The position numbers and the translations under genes are program-made. DNA of 35,036 nt from assembly GCA_031552735.1 (NCBI GenBank), contig JAVBMF010000070.1, positions 1 through 35,036 of the forward strand, read 5' to 3'. The notes below the pieces were generated by a model. That model ran no database searches. It had not been told where the DNA came from and was given only the letters and a program-made list of their open reading frames with translations. The stretch is from JAVBUY01 sp031552735. GTDB lineage: Bacteria > Bacillota > Clostridia > Christensenellales > Aristaeellaceae. This document shows, piece by piece, positions 13,451 through 20,602 of this stretch. The stretch's first letter is position 1. Every line of letters begins with the position of its first letter.

Positions 13451-16021
13451 TCAGCCCACGCCGCCCGCACCCTGCGGAAGCGGCGTAGCGCCCGGCATGG
13501 GTGTCGGCGTCGCGTTGAGCAGTGTGAGTACCGGCGACTGCGTCCACACCGGGTTCAATGGATCGATGCCCAGGATGGTAAACATCTCGGCGGCGGTGTA
13601 GCGCTGCTCGCGCTGCAAGCGGCCTTCAGCATCATAGGTGCGTTCCACACGGGCATAGCCCTCGCTGCTGTCGATCGGCAAGCCGCGCTCATCATAGGTC
13701 GATTCGCGCACAACCAGCTTCAGCTCGTTGTAACCATACTCGATGGCAGCATATCCGCCCATGGTGCGCACCAGCGAACCCATCGCGTCATAGTACATCT
13801 CCATGTTCATATTGCCCAGCAGATCATAGGTACGCGTCACCTTCTGGAAGCCGCTCACGTTGCCGACCGGCAGGCCGGATACATCGTAGTAACTCTCCGA
13901 AATCACCCGGTTTTCCAGATCATATTCGCGGCGCAGTGTCGCATAGCCCGCAGAACCCATGATCAGATTGCCCGCCGTGTCATACGTGCTTTCCGCAACG
14001 ATGTTGCCGCGCGCATCAAAGGTATTGCGCACTGCCTCCTTGGGTGGTGGCGTGGCGGTCACGCTTGGTTTGGACGTATTTTCGCTGCTAGCCGCGCGGC
14101 GCGCCGCCTCGCTGTAGAGCAGCGTTTGCATCCGCATGTCCGCGATGCCATCAACCGGCAGGCGGTTGCGGCGCTCGAAATTGCGCACCGCGTCCGCAGT
14201 GGACTGGCCATAGTAGCCGGTGACCGTGTGCCAGAAATAGCCCAACTTGCGCAGGCGGCGCTGCATGTCCTCGACATCCCCGCCTTCATCGCCGCGCCGC
14301 AGCGTACCCGCAGAACCGACCGGCGTGGTGAGATACTCGCGCGCGGTAACGCTGAACAGCAGCGTCTGTGTCGCGGGCCCGGCAACACCGTCGTCATCCA
14401 GATAGCTGATGCGCTGGAACTCGTACACTGCCAGCGCGGTCTGCGCGTCGTACGTGCCGGTGACGGCAATGGTGTAGCCCAGCATTTGCAGTCTGGTTTG
14501 CAGATTGATGACCTTCTGGCCGCTCATGCCCCATTCCAAGACGCCGTAGGTCGGCAAATCTTGGTGCGACTGAATGGTAACATTCTTCTTGACGGTCTTG
14601 TTGGTTTCATACGTCACGGTAATCGTTACAACCGAACCAGCGTTGTAATTCTTGCGCAACGCGGCATAGAAGGAGCCACGGAAGTCGGAAAACACCTTGG
14701 TAGAATAGTAATTGCTGCCGCTGCCCACCTCCACCGTCACCCACAGGTGCGGCGCGGTGCGGCCCACCACCAGCGCGGATGCGTTGGAGATCGGATCCAC
14801 ATCGAGGCTCGGCGGATTGATGACCACATTGACGGTAGCGGGCGTCGGGGTGCCATCATCCACCGTAACGGTGTAGGTACCCACGATCATCCCGGTCAGT
14901 TCACCCGCGTATGTGCCATCGGCTGCTGCCGTTACGGTCGTGCTTTTCGTCATCGGCCCTGTCGCCGCAATGGTCACGGTGGCGCCAGCGACGGCCTGCG
15001 TACCAGACACTTTGATGCAATCCAGCCCGCTCGCTGTCGCGGTTGCGGTGATTCCCACCGCCATCGGTGCCATCAACATCATGGGCATCATATCACCCAT
15101 CAGCAGCGTACCATCGGCCATCGGCGGCGCGTTCGGGTCAAGCGGCGCGTTCGGATCAAGCGTTGCGTTCGGGTCAAGCGTCGCGTTCGGGTCAGGCGTC
15201 GCATTCGGGTCAAGCGTCGCGTTCGGATCGGGGGTTGCGTTCGGGTCGGGGGTTGCGTTCGTGTCGGGGGTTGCGTTCGGGTCAGGGGTTGCGTTCGGAT
15301 CGGGGGTTGCATTCGGGTCGGGGGTTGCGTTCGGATCGGGGGTTGCGTTCGGGTCGGGGGTTGCGTTCGGATCGGGGGTTGCGTTCGGGTCGGGGGTTGC
15401 GTTCGGATCGGGGGTTGCGTTCGGGTCTGACGCCACATTCATACCAGCCTGCGCATTTTGATCGGCATTCACGGACGCATCTGTGTTCGCCGGCGGAACC
15501 GGCGTTGCGGTTGGGATGTTCGCCACAGCGCCCGCGGACGTATCCGCCGGTGTATTTTCCCCGCCAATGCTACCACTCGCATCGCCTTGGTTTGTCTCCG
15601 GCGGCGGAGACGGCACGTTCTCGGGCACCGTAATGGTCACATCACGTGAGATCAACTGTGTACTGCCGGAGTACGCGGCGATACCGTGATAGGTCCCCGC
15701 AGGCACGGACAGACTGCCGCCATAGGTGCCATCTGGTCGTGTGCGCACCGTGCGTGTGTAGCTTGTGCCCAGCAGCTTGACGGTGATTTTCATGCCGCGC
15801 GGCGCTTCGGGTTCCGGCGTGGGTTCGTTCTCATCGACTGGTTCCTCGCCGGTTGATTCCTCTTGCGTATATTGTGAAACATCCACTCTGCCCGAGAAAT
15901 ACACTCTCTCCGGCTCTGTTGTATACTTCAGTGTAATGCTCGCACCTTCCGCGTGCACTTGCAAGACGCCCAGCAGCATCACACAAATCAGCAGGTACGA
16001 CACCATTCGTTTTGATCGCAT
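13451..16021 (-). CDS. secreted Ig-like / hexapeptide-repeat / peptidoglycan-binding / YD-repeat protein
   Basis: 856 residues from ATG 16021, with GGGAG seven bases upstream; the long open extension to 16273 crosses the tRNA leader and has no ribosome site. Order: signal peptide (about 1-24, MVSYLLICVMLLGVLQVHA), an acidic Pro/Glu linker, a carboxypeptidase-regulatory-like beta domain (TRPDGTYGGSLSVPAGTY, about 95-130), 17 hexapeptides of type DPNATP (about 199-300), two more beta-sandwich domains (about 320-480), two PG_binding_1 domains (about 490-558, LEWGMSGQKVINLQ; and 570-637, GDEGGDVEDMQRRLRKLGYF), and about 4.5 copies of a 32-residue YD-type repeat (about 664-805, YD-x-x-G-N ... YYD-x-x-G ... 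GYA). It has no catalytic domain; I infer a wall- or cortex-attached adhesin or scaffold. Confidence 0.8.
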   Translation of the reverse strand: MRSKRMVSYLLICVMLLGVLQVHAEGASITLKYTTEPERVYFSGRVDVSQYTQEESTGEEPVDENEPTPEPEAPRGMKITVKLLGTSYTRTVRTRPDGTYGGSLSVPAGTYHGIAAYSGSTQLISRDVTITVPENVPSPPPETNQGDASGSIGGENTPADTSAGAVANIPTATPVPPANTDASVNADQNAQAGMNVASDPNATPDPNATPDPNATPDPNATPDPNATPDPNATPDPNATPDPNATPDPNATPDTNATPDPNATPDPNATLDPNATPDPNATLDPNATLDPNAPLDPNAPPMADGTLLMGDMMPMMLMAPMAVGITATATASGLDCIKVSGTQAVAGATVTIAATGPMTKSTTVTAAADGTYAGELTGMIVGTYTVTVDDGTPTPATVNVVINPPSLDVDPISNASALVVGRTAPHLWVTVEVGSGSNYYSTKVFSDFRGSFYAALRKNYNAGSVVTITVTYETNKTVKKNVTIQSHQDLPTYGVLEWGMSGQKVINLQTRLQMLGYTIAVTGTYDAQTALAVYEFQRISYLDDDGVAGPATQTLLFSVTAREYLTTPVGSAGTLRRGDEGGDVEDMQRRLRKLGYFWHTVTGYYGQSTADAVRNFERRNRLPVDGIADMRMQTLLYSEAARRAASSENTSKPSVTATPPPKEAVRNTFDARGNIVAESTYDTAGNLIMGSAGYATLRREYDLENRVISESYYDVSGLPVGNVSGFQKVTRTYDLLGNMNMEMYYDAMGSLVRTMGGYAAIEYGYNELKLVVRESTYDERGLPIDSSEGYARVERTYDAEGRLQREQRYTAAEMFTILGIDPLNPVWTQSPVLTLLNATPTPMPGATPLPQGAGGVG
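15122..15427. repeat. 18-bp minisatellite, 17 units, coding for DPNATP
   Basis: Seventeen in-frame 18-base units without spacers. The C-terminal units vary (ATL, APL, APP, one DTNATP); the others are near-identical. Units alternate GGATC and GGGTC, giving a 36-base higher-order period over much of the array. This is typical of recent slippage or unequal recombination. Confidence 0.95.
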
Positions 16022-16190
16022 GCCCATTCTCCCTTCTACTCCGACACCTGTGTTGCACCGCCATGCGGCATCTACTAACTTTACGGAACATAGCGCTCTT
16101 TTCTTCCCTTGAATGAGAAACTTTTCCCTTTTGTAAAAGATTTGCCATATTTCATCCAGACATATTCCGCACACTTTTTTGATTCTGGAA

Positions 16191-16219
16191 TTGACAAATG
16201 ATCGCGTGCATGCTATGAT
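16191..16219 (+). promoter_or_regulatory. promoter of tRNA-Val
   Basis: Consensus -35 TTGACA (16191-16196), 17-base spacer, -10 TATGAT (16214-16219), about 70 bases ahead of the tRNA. The leader contains an inverted repeat, GACAATTGG (16234-16242) and CCAGTTGTC (16250-16258). Confidence 0.8.
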
Positions 16220-16288
16220 ATCTTTCGTCGTCAGACAATTGGTGCTTTGCCAGTTGTCAACACACACTGTCACTCAACACCTACACTT

Positions 16289-16364
16289 GGTCTGTTGGCT
16301 CAGTTGGTAGAGCACATCGTTCACATCGATGGGGTCACTGGTTCGAGTCCAGTACAGACCACCA
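16289..16364 (+). tRNA. tRNA-Val (anticodon CAC)
   Basis: 76 bases with a full cloverleaf: acceptor GGTCTGT/ACAGACC, D stem GCTC/GAGC, anticodon stem CATCG/CGATG with loop TTCACAT, T arm ACTGG-TTCGAGT-CCAGT, and an encoded CCA. The anticodon CAC reads GTG. Confidence 0.96.
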
Positions 16365-16403
16365 AACCCCCTTGAAAACGCTAGGTTTTCAAGGGGGGTT
16401 TTT
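16365..16403 (+). terminator. terminator after tRNA-Val
   Basis: Long perfect stem (CCCCCTTGAAAAC / GTTTTCAAGGGGG) with a 5-base loop, then TTTTT. It may also serve the convergent glycosyltransferase transcript. Confidence 0.9.
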
Positions 16404-16417
16404 GTTCTCTCCCTTTG

Positions 16418-17347
16418 CTACATATCCAATCCAAAGTGCGAAAAGAACCAATCGTCATCCCGCACGCGCCGCGCAAAACGATCGCGACGAATCTTTTCGA
16501 TGTTCTCCGGTGTAAACACCTCATCATAGGCTGCCCGAGCGAGCTCCGGGTGCTTTTGCTCCCCCAGCAGGCGCGACACACGTTCATCCTTGTAGTGGCA
16601 CAGCGCGGTATATAGACGGTTGTGCAGAACATCGGTCATTTGGATCGAATAGGGTGCCGAAAACCGGAATTGGTGCGCAACACAGGTCAGCGGGGTCGCG
16701 TATAGCACATGACCGCGCAGCCACAGCTTTAGCGAAATCTCCTCTTCCTCGCCGCCGTAGCCGCGAAACGCCGCTTCATAGCCTCCAACTGCCTTAAACG
16801 CGTCGGCGCGCACCGCCCAGCATCCTCCGGCAACCACCGGCGTTTCAAATGGCTGATCACTTCGGGGCATCCACGCCAAGGAGCTGAGCTTGTCAAAGGT
16901 TCTGCCGCACATCCGTTGCTGAATCTGCGCGGAGCGCACTGCAGCATATAGGGTCATCCGCCGATATAGCGGATTGTCATGATCCAAGTTCTGGAACGCC
17001 GGTGTGACCGCAGCCGCGCCGTAGACATCCATCACGCGCGCAAACTCTTCCAACCAATACGGTTCCACATCGATATGCGCGTCGCAAAACACCAGCATAT
17101 CGCCGGTCGCCAAGCTGGCGCCTAGGTTGCGCGCCGCCACAATGCCCCGGTTTGTCGTTTGCACCGACCGGAGCTGCGGGGCATCGGCAGTCCCGATCCA
17201 CGCGAAGCTGTCGTCCGTTGACGCGTCGTCCACCGCGATGATCTCATAAGGCATACGCGTTGGCGCGCGCCGGATAAAGTCAATCGTTTGTTTCAGCATG
17301 GGGCCTTCATTCCGGCTGGCAATAATGATAGACGCTTTGCTGGGCAT
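16418..17347 (-). CDS. family 2 glycosyltransferase with DxH motif
   Basis: 309 residues from ATG 17347, with GGAGAG six bases upstream and one base after the preceding stop. The GT-A fold is clear: SIIIASRNEG (about 6-15), VDDAS (39-43), and FCDAHID, where Asp89-Ala-His91 takes the place of the usual DxD metal site. Residues 196-205 (GYGGEEEEIS followed by LKLWLRG) resemble the GGE-x-x-E-x-S-x-(R/K)-x-W motif of polypeptide GalNAc-transferases. DxH plus that motif suggests transfer of a sugar onto a protein or glycan, with retaining chemistry possible; this is inference. It forms an operon with the glycosyltransferase upstream and sits beside a probable surface-protein gene. Confidence 0.85.
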   Translation of the reverse strand: MPSKASIIIASRNEGPMLKQTIDFIRRAPTRMPYEIIAVDDASTDDSFAWIGTADAPQLRSVQTTNRGIVAARNLGASLATGDMLVFCDAHIDVEPYWLEEFARVMDVYGAAAVTPAFQNLDHDNPLYRRMTLYAAVRSAQIQQRMCGRTFDKLSSLAWMPRSDQPFETPVVAGGCWAVRADAFKAVGGYEAAFRGYGGEEEEISLKLWLRGHVLYATPLTCVAHQFRFSAPYSIQMTDVLHNRLYTALCHYKDERVSRLLGEQKHPELARAAYDEVFTPENIEKIRRDRFARRVRDDDWFFSHFGLDM

Positions 17348-17348
17348 A

Positions 17349-18293
17349 TCACGCTCTCCTCACGTTTTCTGTTCCCATCCTTTGTGCCAAGTCTGTGATG
17401 CGTCGCACCGCGTCGGCATCCCAGCAGGAAAGCAGTATGTCAACGCACTGCGCTTGCACATTTGGTGGCATCACGCGATAGGCGTATGCGCTTGCGCGTT
17501 CAAAGGCATCACGGAGCTTTTTTGCGATTTGCGCGTCCACATCAAGCTGGCATTCCGCAATGTAAGCCTCGATAAGCGCGAGTGCACGCGCTTTTCCGCA
17601 AGTGTGCTGCAAAAGCGCCACCGGAGAGCCCTGGCGGTCGCCAGCGCTTCGGCCCACAAAATGCCGGTATAGCGGCGGCGTGCTGACCGCGCGGTAAAGC
17701 CGGGCGTGGGTGGCAATCAGAAAGAACAGGTACAGATCGTTGGCGGCAGGCACGAACGCAGGTCTGGCCCAAGCAAATGCGCGACGGACCAGTTCTGTCT
17801 CAAACACGCGGTTCCAGAGCACGTTGCACGCCGGAAACCCTTGCGCATAGCATGCGTCTAGTAGTACCCGCGTGGAATCATAGCACGCTTCGTGTTCCAA
17901 GAGCCGTCTCGCCCGACCGCTGTCGTCGGCAATCTCCACGGTAAATTGCAGCACGTCGGCGCCTTCCTCAAGGATGCGCTTACGCGCGATTTCGCAGGTG
18001 TTTTCCATTATTTCATCGTCGGAGTCCACAAACAGAATGTGGGGCGCCGTTGCCAGCCGCGCGCCCTCAACGCGCGCCGTGGCCGCCGACGAGCGCCGCG
18101 CCAGTCGCACCACACGCAGGCGCCGATCGCGTGCGGCAAAATCCGCAAGCAGAGACGGTGTCTGATCCTCGGATGCGTCGTCTACGCAAATTACCTCGAT
18201 ATCCTCAAGCGATTGGGTCAGCGCCGTGCGCAGGCAGGCGCTCAGCGTGGGCGCGTCGTTATAGGTGGCGATGACGATGGATACCAGCGGCAT
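17349..18293 (-). CDS. family 2 glycosyltransferase
   Basis: 314 residues from ATG 18293 with GGGAGGTG upstream; the frame extending to 18686 is antisense to the divergent gene. The GT-A domain has VSIVIATYNDAPTL (4-17), CVDDASEDQTP (36-46) and the metal site Asp90-Ser-Asp92 (FVDSDDEI). The C-terminal 150 residues are helical and typical of WcaA/EpsJ-like glycosyltransferases that build surface polysaccharides. It is the first gene of a two-gene leftward operon, divergent from the Cys/Pro-rich protein gene. The sugar and acceptor are unknown. Confidence 0.88.
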   Translation of the reverse strand: MPLVSIVIATYNDAPTLSACLRTALTQSLEDIEVICVDDASEDQTPSLLADFAARDRRLRVVRLARRSSAATARVEGARLATAPHILFVDSDDEIMENTCEIARKRILEEGADVLQFTVEIADDSGRARRLLEHEACYDSTRVLLDACYAQGFPACNVLWNRVFETELVRRAFAWARPAFVPAANDLYLFFLIATHARLYRAVSTPPLYRHFVGRSAGDRQGSPVALLQHTCGKARALALIEAYIAECQLDVDAQIAKKLRDAFERASAYAYRVMPPNVQAQCVDILLSCWDADAVRRITDLAQRMGTENVRRA

Positions 18294-18343
18294 GGCTTCA
18301 CCTCCCGCGTAAGCATATGTGTTTTCTTTCGAATCTTTCCACG

Positions 18344-18368
18344 TTCCGCCACATATGGTGGAGTGAAT
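18344..18368 (+). promoter_or_regulatory. shared upstream element, copy 1
   Basis: TTCCGCCACATATGGTG followed by GAGTGAAT, 30 bases before the start at 18398. Nearly the same sequence lies before the start at 20603. Possibly a promoter for a sporulation sigma factor; not proven. Confidence 0.5.
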
Positions 18369-18397
18369 TTTGCGCTGATGCAATAGGAGTGGATAAC

Positions 18398-19669
18398 ATG
18401 CATAACAGACCCGCAGATGGTGGTTTTGGCGCTTGCGGTTCCTGTTGCCCAAGGCCCTGCCAGGCATTTGGCAGGTGTGTTCCCGCCAACTTCCTGCCTC
18501 CTCCCGCCCCGCCATACCCGATATGCAACGTGTACAGGCCATGTTGTCCCCCCGTCGGCGGTCTCCCCTGCACAGCTTGCCCTGCACGCCCGCCCTGCCC
18601 TGTCTGCCCCCCATGTCCGCCCTGTCCAACGCCCGAAAACCCCGCCGTTGCCTGCACTGGTGGGTTGCCTGGCTTCCTGGACGCATCCCAGACTGTGTCC
18701 GACTTGCCGGTCACTTTGGTGAACGCCTTCAACCTCAACGACGGACCGCCGCCGTATACCGCGCTGAGCGCGGAGTTTATCCTCGATAACCAACAAGCGA
18801 TTTTCAATTTGGAAGTGATCGACATACCGCCCGCGCCGTATCAAATGCGCGGGGACATTCGGCCTACGGTCATGCTGCTGTACCGGGATGGCACGGGTGC
18901 TACGCGCTCGAAACTCATCAATTTCCTGGTTCCGGTCAACCAAAGCTTCCCCCGGTCTACCGTGTCTGCTGGCTTTGATTTCTTTGTCTCGGTGCAAAGC
19001 GGCACCATCACCGGCCTATCAGTTAGCGGAAATTCACTGACGTTCACCGCCAGCTTGACATTGGATATCCTAGGGTTTGCGAATCAGCCGCAGCACTTTG
19101 CGGTTCTCCCTGATTTCAGCTGCGAAGCCCCGCCCAGCAGCTATCCCACCATGTGTGTCAGCATGATTGGGCTCCGCAGCGTTTGCAATGTGGAACCCGG
19201 CGCGTTCATGGCCGGGATCATTCCCTTCCAGCGGGTGGGCACGCCACCCTATCGCTCGTTCTCCGTAGAGATCCTGCCGATCCTGCCCAATGTGCTCATC
19301 GCGGCAAATTCGTTTCAAGGAATCGATATGCAGCTCTCTTTCCCGGCGATTTTGCGCTTTACGGATGTGACCGATCAGCAATTCGAACAGAGCGTGTTTG
19401 TCATTGGATCACTCAGCCTCATCGGACCGACGCTGGAAACGGGCGAGGTGGTGTTCGCGGATCTTAGGGTCATCAATACTTCGCCACCCATCTTTACGGG
19501 TGCCGCCCTCATCATCAATATTGTCAGCATCGCTGGCAGTATCACCATCATGCGCGACCATGCCGAGCAAACACTGGTTACGCCGTTGGTTTCTTGCGGC
19601 CCATTCCCTACGGACGGCGTATGCGTTCTGTCTGGCGGGGTCATCACGGAAACCATCCCGAGTCTTTAG
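18398..19669 (+). CDS. Cys/Pro-rich protein with two similar beta-rich modules (possible spore-surface protein)
   Basis: 423 residues from ATG 18398, with AGGAGT eight bases upstream. Residues about 1-88 are packed with Cys and Pro (CGSCCPRPCQ, CPARPPCPVCPPCPPCP), followed by Gly-Leu-Pro-Gly and two modules at about 95-240 and 255-400. The modules match loosely: PPPYTALSAEFIL ... IRPTVMLLYRDGTG ... LTFTASLTLDILG against TPPYRSFSVEILP ... FPAILRFTDVTD ... ALIINIVSIAG. There is no signal peptide or membrane helix, which fits a protein deposited from the mother cell onto a spore coat or exosporium. Flanking glycosyltransferases and a methyltransferase suggest a glycosylated structure. I do not recognise a named family. 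Confidence 0.6.
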   Translation: MHNRPADGGFGACGSCCPRPCQAFGRCVPANFLPPPAPPYPICNVYRPCCPPVGGLPCTACPARPPCPVCPPCPPCPTPENPAVACTGGLPGFLDASQTVSDLPVTLVNAFNLNDGPPPYTALSAEFILDNQQAIFNLEVIDIPPAPYQMRGDIRPTVMLLYRDGTGATRSKLINFLVPVNQSFPRSTVSAGFDFFVSVQSGTITGLSVSGNSLTFTASLTLDILGFANQPQHFAVLPDFSCEAPPSSYPTMCVSMIGLRSVCNVEPGAFMAGIIPFQRVGTPPYRSFSVEILPILPNVLIAANSFQGIDMQLSFPAILRFTDVTDQQFEQSVFVIGSLSLIGPTLETGEVVFADLRVINTSPPIFTGAALIINIVSIAGSITIMRDHAEQTLVTPLVSCGPFPTDGVCVLSGGVITETIPSL

Positions 19670-19731
19670 CGCGTGGCGTCACCGAATCCAAGCTGATGCG
19701 CGCAAGCAGGTTCGTGGCAAGGAGGAGCCCA

Positions 19732-20535
19732 ATGCCCCCGAATCTTGATCCCCGCACCGTTTTGTCCGCACAAACCGCGTTGTCGCAGCCGCAAGCGCTT
19801 CTCCAGCTGCACGCCGAGTTGCAAGCGATAAAGCAAAGCATTCGGCGCAGCGACGCAATGCTCCGGGAAGTGCTGTGGAGCCAGGTATTTCGCGATGCCA
19901 TCGCCGATTGCTCCTGGCTCCCCTCAAAAGCATTTTCCCCGGGGCGCTGGGCGGCCGGTTATCCGTTGCTGTATGCGCTTTTTCGCGTACTATCGGATGC
20001 CGCGCCGCGCAGTATTTTGGAACTGGGCATGGGCCAGACCACGCGCATGATCGCGCAATACGCCGCGCACCATAGCGGCTGCACCCACCGGGTGGTGGAA
20101 CACGATGAAGATTGGATTGCCTTCTTTTTGAAAAATTTCTCGCTCCCTGCGCAAACGACCCTGCTGCGGATGAATCTGGCGCGCAGGGCCGCTTGCGAAA
20201 CACCGAACACATGCACCATCCCGGCGTACGAGGATTTCGGGCGGCGTCTTTTGGGGCAGGTATTTGATCTCATCGTAATTGACGGGCCTTATGGCGCGAC
20301 CGAATCGGGAGCAGCCTCGCGTGTCGATGTGCTCGACCTGCTGCCCGGGTGCCTCGCGCCATCCTTTGCAATCCTCCTGGATGACACACACCGGAGCGGC
20401 GAACAAAAAACCGTCGCGATCATCGAGGCGCACCTTACCGCCGCCGGGATCGCGCACAAAGCAGCGACGTACCGGGGTGAGAAGGATTGCACACTCATCG
20501 CGTCCGCCGACCAGCGCTTTCTTTGCTCACTATAA
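19732..20535 (+). CDS. class I SAM-methyltransferase-like protein
   Basis: 267 residues. The ATG at 19732 follows AAGGAGG by eight bases; the longer frame overlaps the previous gene and is unlikely. A helical, partly coiled N-terminus (about 10-55, LLQLHAELQAIKQSIRRSD) precedes a Rossmann core: motif I ILELGMGQTTRM (95-106), an acidic strand-2 end (VVEHDEDW), motif IV-like FDLIVIDGPYG (about 181-191) and a later LLDDTH. Similar proteins occur in glycan and surface-polymer clusters. It is 62 bases downstream of the Cys/Pro-rich gene and co-directional, so probably in the same unit. Its substrate, and whether it is a methyltransferase at all, are inferred. Confidence 0.7.
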   Translation: MPPNLDPRTVLSAQTALSQPQALLQLHAELQAIKQSIRRSDAMLREVLWSQVFRDAIADCSWLPSKAFSPGRWAAGYPLLYALFRVLSDAAPRSILELGMGQTTRMIAQYAAHHSGCTHRVVEHDEDWIAFFLKNFSLPAQTTLLRMNLARRAACETPNTCTIPAYEDFGRRLLGQVFDLIVIDGPYGATESGAASRVDVLDLLPGCLAPSFAILLDDTHRSGEQKTVAIIEAHLTAAGIAHKAATYRGEKDCTLIASADQRFLCSL

Positions 20536-20555
20536 CAGCCATCGCACGCTTTTGT

Positions 20556-20581
20556 TTCCGCCAACATAATGTGCAGTGAAT
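20556..20581 (+). promoter_or_regulatory. shared upstream element, copy 2
   Basis: TTCCGCCAACATAATGTG followed by CAGTGAAT, 22 bases before the start at 20603. It aligns with 18344-18368 over about 25 bases with one inserted base and a few changes. Confidence 0.5.
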
Positions 20582-20602
20582 CCTTATACTAGGAGGGCAA
20601 TT

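Noticed and set aside
15122..15427. Regular repeats that might suggest a CRISPR array
   Set aside because: The units are contiguous, 18 bases long, without spacers and in frame with a secreted protein.
14913..15461. Plus-strand frames through the repeat (VAFGSG-type repeats)
   Set aside because: Shadows of the minus-strand DPNATP array; no ribosome site.
16191..16200. TTGACAAATG upstream of tRNA-Val resembles the phage operator TTGACAAATGCAAT
   Set aside because: Similarity is explained by the -35 consensus plus four bases; no second site is nearby.
16022..16273. N-terminal extension of the DPNATP-repeat protein to 16273
   Set aside because: It crosses the tRNA-Val leader, lacks a ribosome site and would bury the signal peptide.
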